This document shows, in pieces, positions 1-10,963 of a stretch of DNA of 64,000 bases. Made by a program: the position numbers and the translations under genes. The number at the start of each line of letters is the position of its first letter. The stretch's first letter is position 1. Under the pieces are notes generated by a model that was not told the DNA's origin, searched no databases, and was given only the letters and a program-made list of their open reading frames with translations. The DNA is from Ottelia alismoides (taxonomy: Eukaryota > Streptophyta > Magnoliopsida > Alismatales > Hydrocharitaceae), in NCBI GenBank assembly GCA_037367405.1, contig JAZKJV010000679.1:806001-870000 (forward strand), read 5' to 3'.

Positions 1-1910
1 ACCTTTTTTATTCAGTATTTGTCAATATATTCAATCATGAGTTATCATACCTCTGTTCTAAAATTTTCGTATTAAAAATTTAAATTGTGCTCAATATTGA
101 TGGTTACTAGTATACTAAATTAAGATGAAATTTATATGCTAACTTTTGATAAAAATTGAAACTTTTTTAATCTTTATCAATATATTTTGAATATTTCTAC
201 TAAAATTTTGAACTCTACTCAAAAGTGATGGGTGTTGGCATATGAAAATTAGTAGAACTTAACTATTTAATTTTTGAGTAATTTTACTTCTTTTTCTATA
301 TTAGTATTTGTTAAGATATTCAATCATGTTAATTTATCTCTATTTCGAAAATTTATACTCAAATTTTACATTTCTATTAACTTGATGGGTGTTAGTTTAT
401 GAAATTTCAAAAAAAAAACTACGTAACTTTTGAATAATTTCATATCCACTTTTGTAGTATATGTCTAGATATCAACTATGAGCAATCATATATCTATTAT
501 GACAGTTCTCTCCTAAAATTTTGAATTTTCTCCTATTTGGTAGGTGTTAGTAAATGATATTTGGGTGAGGTTACTAGATAACTTTTAACAGGTGTCGGTA
601 TTTTATTCTAGTATTTATCAAGATATTCAATCATAAGCTATCATCTATCTTTCTTGAAAATTTTCTGCTAAAACTTTGAATTTTACCCGATCTCAAAATT
701 TATAGGGCTTAGTAAATGAAACTTGGATAGAACTAACTACATAACTTTCTGAAATTTTTTTTCTCTTTTATTCTATTATTTGTCAAAATATTAAATCATG
801 AGCTATCATGTCTTTTTTCTGAAAATTTTCTACATAAATTTTGAATTTTTCCCTTAAATTGATGGATGTTAGCATATGAAATTTGGACAACATTAACTTG
901 GTAACTTTTGAATAATTTTACATTTTTTATTTAAGACTTTTCCAAGATATTCAATCATGAGCTATCGTATCTCTATTTTCAAAATTTCTACTTTGAATTT
1001 TGCTCAAATTGATGGGTATTAATATACGAAATTGGGACAAAATTAACTACACAATTTTTGAATAATTTTACTTCATTTTATAATTGTATTTGCTAAGATC
1101 AGTCATGAATTATAATCTCTTTTCAAAAAAAATCTGCTAAAAATTGGAATTATGTTCAAATTTGTTGGGTGTTTGTATACCAAATTTGGACGTAGTTAAC
1201 TAGGTAATTTTAGATTAAGTTACATCTATTTTTTCTAATATTAACAAGGTATTCAATTATGAGTTATCATATCTATATTTTTAAAATTTTCTATAAAAAT
1301 TGTGACTAGCTCAAAATTGATAAGGGTTAATATACAAACTTTGGATGAAATTAACAAGATATTTGAATATTGTTACATCTTTTTTTCTAATATTGTCAAG
1401 ATATTCAATCATGTATCTGAGAATTGTCTATCAAAAATTCTAATTTTGCTCAAAATTGAGTGGTGTTGGTAGGTGAAATTTGAAAGAAATTAACTCGATA
1501 ACATTTAAGTAATGTTACATATGTTTAAATTATACTATTTTTCAAGATAATCAAATCATGATACATCATATCACAATTTGAAATTTTTCTACTTAATTTT
1601 GATTTTTGCTCGAAGTTGATGCATACTAGTATATGAAATTTAGAGGGAAATAACTCGATAACTTTTAAAAAAAATTTCATCTTTTTTTATTCTTATATTT
1701 GTCAAGGTATTCAATCATCGTTGATAATATCTCTCTTCTGACCTGCTAAAATTTTATTTTTTTTGCGCAAAAGTGATGGGTAACACATATGAAAATTGGA
1801 TAAAATTAATTAGATAGCTTTTGAGTCACTTTACATCTTGTTTTATTCTTGTATTTATCAAGACAATCAGTCCTAAGCTATCATATATCTATTCTAAATA
1901 TTTCCTACTA
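1..1910. repeat. Diverged tandem satellite, about 153-bp monomer
   Basis: About 13 degenerate monomers run head to tail from the left edge. The box CAAGATATTCAATCATGAGC (variants) recurs near 26, 181, 312, 467, 620, 783, 943, 1092, 1243, 1395, 1542, 1701 and 1857, a spacing of 147-163 bp. A second box resembling GATGGGTGTTAG follows each by about 70 bp (98, 228, 384, 540, 700, 865, 1012, 1165, 1320, 1464, 1620, 1775). Monomers carry many substitutions and small indels; the second lacks most of box one. No coding potential. The array probably continues left of the window. Confidence 0.85.
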
Positions 1911-3375
1911 AATTTCACTCGTTTACAGTGATTATAAACAAAGGAGTGCACACAATTGTAGCGTCTAAAATATCATCTTATTATTATGTCCAGCCTTTTC
2001 CTTATGATAATATTTCTATTTAATTTATCCTACTATCTAAAAATATTATATTATAAAATATATCATCAAAATAGCCACTTTTAAATGAAAAATAGTCTGA
2101 AAAATGGTGTTAACGTCGTTACAGAATTAGTAGCTTATTTGATGACTACTAGCATTCAAAATTAATCATTAAGCTTATCCACAAGTCCCCTCATATCATC
2201 TTTATATTTTATTTTGAAATAAACTTTATAATTGAAACTAAATCATAGCAATATTGTGATATTATATATATTATATGGAATTTTCTATAGTTTTTATACG
2301 AATTGAACTTTTGTTTAAAATATTAAAAGATAGTATGCTGCTTTCAAAGGTTATTCTGTATTTATGCCCTAGGATATATCCAAATTTGTTACCTTCATTC
2401 AGGCACATTTTCACCCTTAGTAATATTATTATTGAAATCTTTGTGAAATCAACTAGTTAATTTTTATTGATATTACATAAATATTATAAATACATTGACT
2501 TGAAAGTTCTCTATCCTCTTTATAATTGTTTAAATTTATGGTGGTAATATTACAGTATCTATTTATCTTCATCTGCAAACATGCAAATTGCTTTTTTTTA
2601 ATTTTATTGTACTTAAATAATCCCAGAATCGAATGAGTATACGCTAATGAATCTAGGTCTGAACTAAAAAACAATCTGAATCCCTTCGGATGCACTAATT
2701 TAATAATTTAAACTTTTAAATAATTATATCATTTTATCTTGATGTTTATCTTATAAGAACTCGTGAGACACATTTTATAACTGAATATCACCAACTAAGA
2801 AAGGCTACAGGTACAAGAGGTATAGATCTCTAGGACGTTTCTTGCTTAGGCACAAGAGAACAGTTAGACTATCGATAAGCCGGTGATTCATGCTCTTCCA
2901 GTTAGGCAAGTGTGCCAAAACTACAATCGAAACATACCCACACACTGTTTTATTCAATAGTTCAGAACCTTCTTAGAGCTATCACCATGATTATAAAAGG
3001 ACTACTCAATAACAATGATAAAATAAATCTTCCAAAATTCATATTCTTATTATTTTTTTAATACATTGTTTTCATTAATTAGATTTTTGTAAAGATTTAA
3101 TTAGGTCAGAATTTTGTCAACAATAAATGTTTTATATAAGAAATGATTTTATAACTGCCTCAAATTAATTAAAAATACCCATGCTATTTTTCTAATTAAC
3201 CAATAATAGACAGTTGGAGAGACACCTGCGTAAAATAATCTGTCTGTTAAAGTTTTTTCCAAATAGAAAAATGCAGAGATTCTACCTGAATTCATTCCAT
3301 CACAAATCTTTAAAAATACGAAAAATTATTAAGAGGAAACAAACCTAAAGATATGGCTCACTTAACGGTGATAAA
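1911..3375. other. AT-rich intergenic stretch, nothing recognised
   Basis: Between the satellite and the DDB1 3' end I see only short AT-rich open frames (2275-2460 plus, 2453-2695 minus) without family resemblance or codon structure. No terminal repeats or transposon protein fragments were recognised. Confidence 0.6.
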
Positions 3376-3655
3376 TTGCGCATGAAGTTTATTTTTATTA
3401 ACAACTAAACAAAATTATATATAGATAAAACCACAACATCCTCTGTTTCAACCAAACAGGAAGCCCCAAAATATGAGAGCACATCGTTTGCGGAGGCAAT
3501 CCTTCACCTGAACTTTACAAGAATTCACCAATAGCACCTTCATCCCCACTCTTCAATAATCAACAATCGTGTGCCACAAATGCCGCATCACCATCACGAC
3601 TTTGACTGCCGGAGATCTGCATCCCCATGTATTTGTTCCGTAAGGATACCATGCC
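3376..3655 (-). terminator. DDB1 3' UTR with poly(A) signals
   Basis: On the minus strand, downstream of the DDB1 stop, about 260 nt of non-coding sequence leads to overlapping AATAAA-type signals at about 3388-3399 (TTTATTTTTATT on the plus strand). A cleavage site shortly after, near 3370-3380, is inferred and not visible. Confidence 0.6.
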
Positions 3656-4237
3656 TTAGTGCAATCTTGTAAGCTCCTCAACCCTCTTGGACAGCTCCTC
3701 CACCGGAACACTCATTGACTTGGCTATCTCCTCCATCCTGGTTCGGCTGAGATCGAGAAATGATTCTATTAAATCCCCATCCAGGAAGTTCCTCGCATCT
3801 ACTGTCCTCTTCTCGTTGTTGAAGGACCGCCACTGCTCATGGCTTAGTCCACCTACACCCTTGATTACCTTCACCAGATTGGACTGAAGCTTCTCTAAGA
3901 ATACATACTGATCATGAGGCAAAGACGCGACCACTCCGATCACCCCGTTGACAGTCCCGAATATGACGGTGGGAATGTTCCCAACTTCCGAGTCTGGAAG
4001 CCGCATGACAAGGGACCCGTGACGGAACCGGTTGACGAATTCCCCCAAGTGGTATTCCCCTACAACATCAAGACGACTCCGCTCCTCTTCAGTGGCACCA
4101 TCGCTGTTCTTTCGTACTGTGAAGAGGTTATAATTGTTTTCCGCACCAAGGTACACATCGTCGTCAAGGATCTCAACAGCCGTCATCCAGTTTGCATTGT
4201 AATCGCGTGCCCTCTCCTCGATTTGACCCTCTTCGTT
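3656..4237 (-). CDS. DDB1: DDB1 terminal coding exon (UV-damaged DNA-binding protein 1)
   Basis: This is the last coding exon of DDB1, the large adaptor that docks DCAF substrate receptors on CUL4 ubiquitin ligases in nucleus and cytoplasm. It encodes 193 residues to a stop, with no internal break. Family blocks read in order: EERARDYNANW, VVGEYHLGEFVNRFRHGSL, PTVIFGTVNGVIGV, LSHEQWRSFNNEKR, FLDGDLIESFLDLSR and the ending KRVEELTRLH. They cover the end of the C-terminal beta-propeller and the helical C-terminal domain. The exon starts after TTTTTCAG with acceptor CAG at 4240-4238, phase 0, and continues directly the peptide ended by the exon at 33729. An internal ATG at 4186 gives a 176-residue frame, but the homology extends 17 codons upstream to the splice site. 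The reading frame looks under constraint. Confidence 0.95.
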   Translation of the reverse strand, partial: NEEGQIEERARDYNANWMTAVEILDDDVYLGAENNYNLFTVRKNSDGATEEERSRLDVVGEYHLGEFVNRFRHGSLVMRLPDSEVGNIPTVIFGTVNGVIGVVASLPHDQYVFLEKLQSNLVKVIKGVGGLSHEQWRSFNNEKRTVDARNFLDGDLIESFLDLSRTRMEEIAKSMSVPVEELSKRVEELTRLH

Positions 4238-4240
4238 CTG

Positions 4241-4957
4241 AAAAACAAAGACGGAGAGAAGTTCGTAAAGGAACAGGAAAACTCATTACCACCAGTTTCC
4301 TCAAGCACCATAGAATGAAAAAAGACACAGAGGCAATGAAAAAGATGCAAGGGCATCATCGATATAGGCATACAATACTTGAAATCAAATGCATGCACGT
4401 GCCCTGAATATTCTATTGCAAGCCCGTTCAAGAAGTTCCGTGAATGACCTTTTAACCACGATGGGATTGAAAAGAGGTTTCTAACTTCTTGTATACCGCA
4501 AAAGACGGCCCACAAGAAGCCAGCATCAACCAACAAGCATGCAGCCAGCATTCATATGGATCCAGGATAGGACTATACATGAGATTCAAAGTCACATTAC
4601 TTAGCTTCATTGTTTATAGACAGCTGATTAAAAATTATTTTTCACTCCAAGGCATAACTTAAACCTAACCTTGTCATATTAGTTCAAAGCCTGCCGTCAG
4701 CAATAGTCATCCCTACCCAATGACGTGAGTCCCACACGCCTTCTATCCATTCCATTTTTGTTTGATCGTGGCCGGCGGCAAGCCAAACAAGATAAAATCG
4801 GTGGGAAAAAAAGAGGTTCAAAGCAGGCACCGTTCTCTAGTACCCCCTTTACATAGAGTGATCAAATGTTGAGGTGTGACTGATGCAACTGTCGCCTTCC
4901 CAGATAACACCTTCAACAAGCACATCTTTATTTAATAAATCCATTTTTATTTTGGTT
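4241..4957. other. Intron sequence near the DDB1 last exon, nothing recognised
   Basis: Unique-looking sequence next to the acceptor. Open frames here (for example 4183-4551 minus) are read-through of the exon or chance frames. No transposon ends or protein similarity were recognised. Confidence 0.5.
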
Positions 4958-5070
4958 TTTATCAGTTGTTCCCTCCCTAGATATTGCAATATCATTTATG
5001 CTCATTTATTGCAATCAGTTATGCCCCTTGCTTCTTCCACAATGATCATGTATGCCCCTCGGGTTGTCAA
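4958..5070 (+). repeat. Relic of a MULE-like terminal repeat
   Basis: The block with ATATTGCAATATCA, TTCTTCCACAATGATCA and TGCCCCTC matches, in order, the long terminal inverted repeat of the element at 49832-50666 (right end, reverse complement). No partner repeat was found to its right before 5900, so this is a one-sided remnant or a rearranged copy. Confidence 0.45.
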
Positions 5071-5129
5071 TCCCCATCCCAAATGAACATTAACTTTGAG
5101 GACACCGGTGTAACTAGATAAAAAATAAA

Positions 5130-5870
5130 TGGTAGAAGTGTCTTTTTCTTCTCCTTTTCCTCTTCATTCCACTCTTCCTCATCCCCCCTCCAACTCCCCC
5201 CCCAACCCCACCTCTGTTGCCGGTACTTCCCCTCCTCCTCCTCCCTTATACATACATCTTCTTCTCTTCTTGTCCAATGGAGGTAGCGCTCCTCCAGAAG
5301 CTTCAGCAAAAGCTTGGGGCTCTGCAACAAGGTAGTGGGGCTATCTTGGATCTCACCATTCTCAAGCTCTGATCGTATGCTCGACCAGACGAAGTCCTCT
5401 AAAAGGGAGATCATGATGCAACTCGATTGCCAAAAGAGGAAGTCGACTGGAGGGGGAGGGGGCTAGAGGTGGTAGAGTTGGGAGGACATGCTGAAGGTGG
5501 GAAGGGGGGGGGGGCAACAGAGGTAGGGGTTGGTGCTGGAGGTTGGGGAGGGACAGTGGAGGTGGGGGCGCCGAAGGTCGGGGGAGGGGGCAGAGGAGGT
5601 GGGGGTGGAGCTGGAAGTCGAAGGAGTCAGTCGAGAAGGAGGTCAGGGTGGTAGAGGAGGTCGACAAAAAGGGTTCGGCAAAGGAGGAGGAGATTGGGGC
5701 AGAGGGCTAGGCGGAGTAAGTGGAGGTCCGAGCGATAGAGGAGGCCGGGGTGGTGGGTTGGGAAGAGGAGGAGGTCGGGGTGGAGGAAGAGGAAGTCCAT
5801 ACGGTGGAGGAGGAGGTCGTGGTAGAGGACTGAGGGGAGGAGGAGGAGGTCGGGATGGAGGGCTTAAAAA
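5130..5870. repeat. Pyrimidine-rich then purine-rich low-complexity block
   Basis: About 5140-5260 is CT-rich on the plus strand; 5430-5870 is GGTGGAGG-like. Parts are mutually complementary: CCCCACCTCTGTTGCC near 5206 against GGCAACAGAGGTAGGGG near 5511, so the block can fold back. The frame at 5530-5925 would encode a Gly/Arg run, but this follows from base composition and is not treated as a gene. The complementary arms may be inner parts of the terminal-repeat relic just upstream. Confidence 0.5.
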
Positions 5871-6468
5871 CCTTTTTTATTTCTATCTTGAATCATGTCA
5901 CTATCTCATAAGATTAAGGTTTTAAAAACAAGAAAAAAAACAAATTGCACCATCTCTATAATAGGTAGATGCCTCTTTTTCTCCTGAAGTTGTATGAAGC
6001 AGTAATAATTAGGAATCCTCTAAGAATTGAGAATTCTAATCTAAAATAACTTAATGAATTATTGGCCAAGAACAGATAGTAAATCTTGTCTATACTTGTA
6101 CTTGGAGAACTCGTGGATTCTATAAACTTTAAAAAAAAGAATAGAAAAGTATTAAATACAAATACAATATACAAATATTAGTAAAATACCCCTACCTTAC
6201 CTAAAGAAAAAAATCAATCTAATACTACCTAAATAAATGCATGCTTTACTTAGCCAACAAATGATAATCAGAACTAAAATTCATCACTACCCAAGGAGAC
6301 CAACAGAGATATAGTGGTGAGTGGATGTCGAAGTAATAGATCCAATGTTTTTAAAAACGTGAGACACTCTAGAGCACTGGAGGGCTCTAAAACATCTGAG
6401 ACACTAGCTAAGATGCTTGTCCGAGAAAAGCAAGGCAATGGATGCACAAACACTTGTATGTGTATATA
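5871..6468. other. AT-rich intron sequence, nothing recognised
   Basis: No coding signal, terminal repeat or transposon fragment recognised. The short minus frame at 5956-6174 is low-complexity. Confidence 0.5.
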
Positions 6469-6715
6469 GGGACCCTTTCAAATGAGGTGGGGTCTCACCA
6501 ATATTGTGGTGAGCCATCGATCAGATTCGTCAGATCTCGATCTAACGGTTGCATCAAAAAACTCATCCAAAAGGGTGTTTTCTCATCTCGATTTCATTAA
6601 ATTTGAGTTTCATTTATTAGATTCAAATTACCATTCTAAACTTTTCTGGATTTGGTATTTTCAATAATGCCTTTATTGATTAATTTTCAATTTTGTTCCA
6701 AATGATCTGGATTCA

Positions 6716-7060
6716 ACTGTAGCTTTGTAAAATCTAGCGAGTTTTTGTAAAATACATTTTTCTCTTTGTAATTTCATGAATAATTTCATTCTTTCATTGT
6801 GTTTTCGTTTTGTATATGTGTATTTCCTTTTTGTAAATGGGTCCATTAGTTTTGAAAATGTGCATTTTCATTTTGTAAATGAGTATATTCATTTTGTAAA
6901 CTCCAACGAGTTTTTGTAGGAGTAATTTTTCTCTTTGTAAACTTCTGCCTCTTTGTAAATATGTATATTCATTTTGTAAAATTTGTGTAAGCATTTGTAA
7001 CTGTATCTCACTCCTTTGTAAAACTCAAGTAGCACTCTACAAAATAAGAAAATAAATATT
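6716..7060 (+). repeat. Degenerate short repeats built on TTTGTAA
   Basis: The word TTTGTAA or TTTTGTA recurs many times in about 340 bp, often inside a longer unit like GTATATTCATTTTGTAAA. A 66-codon minus-strand frame (6794-6994) is a by-product: it repeats IYK and LQ words with the same spacing. Confidence 0.6.
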
Positions 7061-7299
7061 AAGATTTGTAAAAAAAACGAATCAAAATGTAAATATAAAT
7101 GTCATATATGTAAAATAACTATACCACAATGTAAATCCACGCCTCGCCTCCTACACATGATCCTCTGTATTGACCATCCATAATCTGCTCTCTACCTTCC
7201 ACCTCCAAATGCAAATCATTTGAATTTGAAGTGTAGCCATAGACAGCAAGTCAACTTGTTTACGCATTTTATAAAAGAATATATTAAAAAAAGTAGATT

Positions 7300-7640
7300 G
7301 TGTGACTTGTGTCGTCCCAGAGCATTCTTCCACGGTAGATCCGATGCCATTATGTCATCCCAGCGCGACTGCACGCCCTCAGTCCGCGCAACGACGCCCC
7401 GTTGCCGTCCTTCCCCCGTCTGCCTCCTCCCTCGTCGCACGACACCGCCCTCAGTGCCTCCACGGCCGAAGGTCATCGCCGCAAGTGGTGTCGCCCCCTT
7501 TCAACAGCGGCGTCGCCGTGCTCCCGATCGTCGCGGTCGTGCCTCGCGTTCCAGCGCGGCGCACCTCTGCCGAACGACGCGACTCCGGAAGATCACTCCT
7601 CCAGATCTGCGGGTGGCAGCCGCCCATCCCCTTTTGGTTG
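7300..7640 (+). other. GC-rich segment, unknown origin
   Basis: Within the TIR element, base composition jumps to GC-rich with CG-rich codons. Three overlapping plus-strand frames stay open (7220-7654, 7302-7691, 7402-7641), which is expected from composition. I recognise no protein family. A gene fragment captured by the element is possible. Confidence 0.3.
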
Positions 7641-7891
7641 AAGAAGAAGCGTGATTATAGCCACATGGTTGAAGAGGGAGAGGGGGATTAAAATCAATTG
7701 GTGTTTCCTAAATTATAGGAATGTTGAAAAGTAAAACGGGAAATGATCAAAAAGACCAAAGTGGATTTTCACCCAATAAAATCAGAATTAATTATATACG
7801 TTTAATTATAGCCACATGATTATAATCAAAAGGGTGTGATTGATGGCTCACCATAAAAGTGGTGAGACCCTGCCTAATTTGAAGTTTCTCC

Positions 7892-8410
7892 TATATATAT
7901 ATCTGCATTCACACACATACATATATCCTACCATTGTCGTAGCCTCTTTATATATGAAGGAGCTATGAGGAGTTACAGGCCTGACCACCGATTGGGGAAA
8001 AAGATACGATCCAAAAAAAGTATGAAAATCGGTAAAATATAAAATCTAGAAACCTTAGATAGATCAATACTCAAAATACCTTAATCTCAACACTTCCAAC
8101 CGAGCTGGAGCATAGAAATCAATCATGTGTGTGCTAGCAGGGCAAGGAAAATTGTGTAGTCTGACCTAGGGACGACGTTCTCGTTTAATCTAGGCATAAG
8201 TAATAGTTTGCACTCGTGATTGATTAATCTCCTCTTTTCTTCCATTAAAGGTATGCTTGCCCTGCCTTTTACAAGGTATGGTGAGAAGCCGGTCTAAATG
8301 GGATGAACTTGATCTCGTTTCCTCTAGCCATGTTCTCGAAAGACTCTTCTTCATGAGGATTCTAGCCTAGTACTCTAATTTAGACTGTGTCAAATCTGAT
8401 TGTTCTGCCC
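7892..8410. other. Intron sequence left of Copia A, nothing recognised
   Basis: No recognisable coding or repeat structure. The last five bases (TGCCC, 8406-8410) are the target site duplicated by Copia A. Confidence 0.5.
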
Positions 8411-8556
8411 TGTAGAGATATTTATATGCTTTTATATATCATGTCGTCTATTTTTATTTATTTATGTCTCTTCCATGTAGTTTACCCATAGGTCTCTCCT
8501 CTATATAAGAGAGCCCATGCTTTCCGGAATAAACAAGTTCTCTATTTTTCCCAACA
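8411..8556 (+). repeat. Copia A 5' LTR
   Basis: 146 bp, TG...CA ends. Contains TATA-like CTATATAAG inside CTCTCC...AGAGAG and a GGAATAAA polyadenylation-like word before TTTTTCCCAACA. Confidence 0.9.
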
Positions 8557-8570
8557 TGGTATCAGAGCGG
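8557..8570 (+). promoter_or_regulatory. Copia A primer binding site
   Basis: TGGTATCAGAGC directly abuts the LTR and is the usual complement of the plant initiator tRNA-Met 3' end used for minus-strand priming by Copia elements. Confidence 0.85.
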
Positions 8571-8612
8571 CGGTCCTAGACCGGAGCTCTCGTGCCCTAG
8601 ATCGGTCCCACC

Positions 8613-9536
8613 CATGGTTCGAAAAAACGCGCCTCGAGGCGCACGAGGCGTATGCCTCGAGGCGAGGCGGTCGGAAATCGCCTCTGAACGACTGCCTCAA
8701 CAGGGTCCTAAGAGGCGGTCGCCTCAGTTGGTCGAGGCGATCGAGGCGGTCAAGGCGGTCGAGGCGAAGGCGAGGCGCTCACCGAGGCGTTTTCTTTTTC
8801 AAATTATTTTTTTATGTTAATTCAATTATCCTATTAGCAATTTCAGATGTTTATAAAGATGTAGTTGTTTAGGATATAATATATAAGATGAATGCTTAAA
8901 TTTGACCGCTTTCATGTTCGTATTTACTATTAAACATATTCAATCATGTTAAGAAACTCTTAAATTATGCCCTTAAATATACGAATCCACAGGTATCATA
9001 GAAAAGATTACTCATAAAATTATTTTTAAGGAGTTTTCAAACAATGAGCTATGTAATATACCAAGAAGGTCAAACAAGATATAATTCAAGGGGAGTTTAT
9101 CTACTACTCCCATTGAAACAAATCAATATATCCGAATAGAAATAAAATCCTTAATAAAAAATTTCGCCTTGTTGGGGTATGGTATGGCAGGAAGGGGAGC
9201 ATACGACGGTTCTTCAACTTAGGTTAGATGGATAGAATTTAGGGGAATATCAACAGATTTAATCTATGATTGGATGGAAATTTAGTAAAAAGACATATAC
9301 ACTTGTATATCTTTTCTTTCAGTGTTCCTATCTTTGTAATTGCATCATATATTATAGTAATTTATATCATATGTTAGTTAGAATATATATATAATTTCAT
9401 TAGTATATATTTTATTGTAGTTTTTATAGGTTTTCTCCTTGTAAACTGAGGCTTACGCCTCGACCGCCTCGAGGCTACGCCTCGCCTCGATTCCAGGGAA
9501 ACCGCCTCGTTCCGTTTTTAGTTTTTTCAAACCCTG
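8613..9536. mobile_element. Non-autonomous hAT-type element, GCCTC set, copy 1
   Basis: 924 bp with terminal repeats CATGGTTCGAAAAAAC and CAGGGTTTGAAAAAAC (right end, reverse complement) and a perfect 8-bp target duplication GTCCCACC (8605-8612, 9537-9544). Both subterminal regions are packed with GAGGCG words and palindromes such as GCCTCGAGGC; the middle is AT-rich and non-coding. Length of duplication and terminal form fit the hAT superfamily. It sits in the leader of Copia A and is therefore younger than A. Confidence 0.9.
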
Positions 9537-9836
9537 GTCCCACCTCCACCTTCGAGCCAGGTGCCACGCGCCGCCTCACTGCGCCTCCAACCCCGGGCAC
9601 TGCCGCCTCACTCGCGCTCTCCAGCACTCGTGCCCTCCAGCGCGGCGCCCACCAGCCCAACCTAGGGCGTCGCCCGATTCTGTCCAGCACACCTGCGTGC
9701 GGCAAAATCGTCTATTGTGTGCGCTTGCGCGCTCTTGCGTGCGGACCCACGCTGCGCGCCTCTATGCGGTAGCGTGCCTTCGTGCATGCGCCGACCCGTG
9801 ATCTAGGAGTGCTCCAGAGCTCTTCCACTTGTTGAT

Positions 9837-9885
9837 GGATTTGGTTGCGCTACACACGCAACCAAATCCCTGCATGTCCGTGTAG
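9837..9885 (+). other. Candidate leader pseudoknot, Copia A
   Basis: Perfect 13-bp stem GGATTTGGTTGCG (9837-9849) with CGCAACCAAATCC (9857-9869), loop CTACACA. The loop bases CTACAC (9850-9855) are complementary to GTGTAG at 9880-9885, 50 nt before the gag ATG at 9935. The same arrangement with compensating base changes occurs in B, C, D and F. Confidence 0.65.
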
Positions 9886-9934
9886 ACGATTATTCCCAGA
9901 CGTCTGTTATTCCTAGTCTTCCTCCATCGACATC

Positions 9935-10329
9935 ATGTCAGAAAGTAAGGTCGATGTTCCCTCTACTGGTGCATTCAGAGGTCCAGCGCCTATTGTCAAG
10001 ATGGACAGGACGAACTATGAGCTCTGGGCAATGCAGTTCATGAGTCTCATGAAGTCGAGCGGTAAGAAGCATATTCTTACTGACGAGGAACCGGTGGTGA
10101 AGACTGGGGTAAATGCCTCTTGGGAGGCAGATGATGCATATGCCAAAGTTTAGCTTTCAGGGACGTTGACGGCAGAGATCGCCAATGATGTGTTGCATCA
10201 GCCTACTGCCAAGGCTATGTGGGATATCCTCGCGGCTACATACTCTCAGACGAGGAATGAAACTAAGATACTTCAGCTCCAACATGATATCTTCACCATC
10301 AAACAGAACAGACGTCCTCTTCATTCCTT
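9935..10329 (+). pseudogene. Copia A gag, N-terminal part
   Basis: Starts MSESKVDVPSTGAFRGPAP, the shared gag start of this element group, and runs through YELWAMQFMSLMKS. A stop interrupts it at 10151-10153 after DDAYAKV. It is cut at 10329 by Copia B and resumes at 15599 with the next gag residues. Gag is the capsid-like nucleocapsid precursor. Confidence 0.9.
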
Positions 10330-10476
10330 GTAGAGACCGATATTATTATATGTTATGTACCTTTTCGTAATTTCTTATTTTTCTCGGGACTACTATGTAT
10401 TTTACCCGTGAGGTCTCTCCCTATATAAGAGAGCCTAGGGTTCCCTTGAATAATAAATCGCTCACTTTTCCCAACA
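10330..10476 (+). repeat. Copia B 5' LTR
   Basis: 147 bp, TG...CA. Shares the CTATATAAGAGAGCCTAGGG core with the other LTRs, while its first half is unlike the LTRs of C, D and F. Confidence 0.9.
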
Positions 10477-10489
10477 TGGTATCAGAGCC

Positions 10490-10860
10490 AAAACCCTAGG
10501 GCTCTCCCACCCGCCGCCGCCCCCCCAACCCCGTCCGCCTCCTCTCGGCCCCGCTCCCATCTACCGGCCTCGCCTCCGCCTCCGCCTACCGGCCCCCCGC
10601 TCCGGTCCCCGTCTCCGCCTCTCCGGCCCCCGCCTCCCACCCGGTCCCAGCCCCCGGCCTCCTGCCTCCGGCCCCCGGTCCCAGCCTCGGCACCGCCCCC
10701 AGCCCCGGCCCCCGCCTCCCGTGCCGGTCCTGGCCTCCGCCTGCCAGCGCCGGTTTTGGTCCCTCGCTCCGCGCGCCGCCCTCATCTCGTCGGCTTCACC
10801 CTAGCCGACGCCCGCCCCCTTCTGCGGCCTCCGTCATAGCAACCTCTTTCGCCAAATCCA
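10490..10860 (+). other. GC-rich untranslated leader of Copia B
   Basis: Follows the primer site and is strongly C-rich on the plus strand (runs of CCGCCTCCGG type). The minus-strand Arg/Gly frame 10561-10785 is a composition artefact. Leaders of C and D are also GC-rich, but their sequences are not alike. Confidence 0.6.
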
Positions 10861-10861
10861 T

Positions 10862-10917
10862 GGATTTGGGTGTCTAACATCTACATACGCACTCAAATCC
10901 TATGCAGTCTGTGTAGA
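10862..10917 (+). other. Candidate leader pseudoknot, Copia B
   Basis: Stem GGATTTGGGTG (10862-10872) with CACTCAAATCC (10890-10900), eleven pairs including one G-U. Loop bases TCTACA (10880-10885) are complementary to TGTAGA (10912-10917), 47 nt before the gag ATG at 10964. Confidence 0.6.
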
Positions 10918-10963
10918 CACCTAGTTCTTTGTCTATAAACCATAGTTCTTCGTCTCCGGCAAT

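Larger units (their letters stand above)
6469..7891. mobile_element. Putative MULE-like TIR element with GC-rich internal segment
   Basis: The ends match as inverted repeats over about 50 bp: left starts GGGACCCTTTCAAATGAGG and contains GGGTCTCACCA and TGGTGAGCCATC; the right end reads GGAGAAACTTCAAATTAGG, GGGTCTCACCA and TGGTGAGCCATC on the minus strand. Flanks are TATATA-type on both sides, so a target duplication cannot be set reliably. Inside are a TTTGTAA-rich tract (6716-7060) and a GC-rich segment (about 7300-7640) unlike the surrounding AT-rich DNA, possibly a captured gene piece. No transposase frame is present. Assignment to Mutator-like rather than another TIR class is inference. 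Confidence 0.55.

Noticed and set aside
5427..5925. Gly/Arg-rich frames resembling RGG RNA-binding proteins
   Set aside because: They follow from a purine-rich low-complexity block; overlapping frames are equally open and there is no domain outside the repeat.
10561..10785. Arg/Gly-rich minus-strand frame
   Set aside because: Composition of the GC-rich Copia B leader; no conservation with other leaders.
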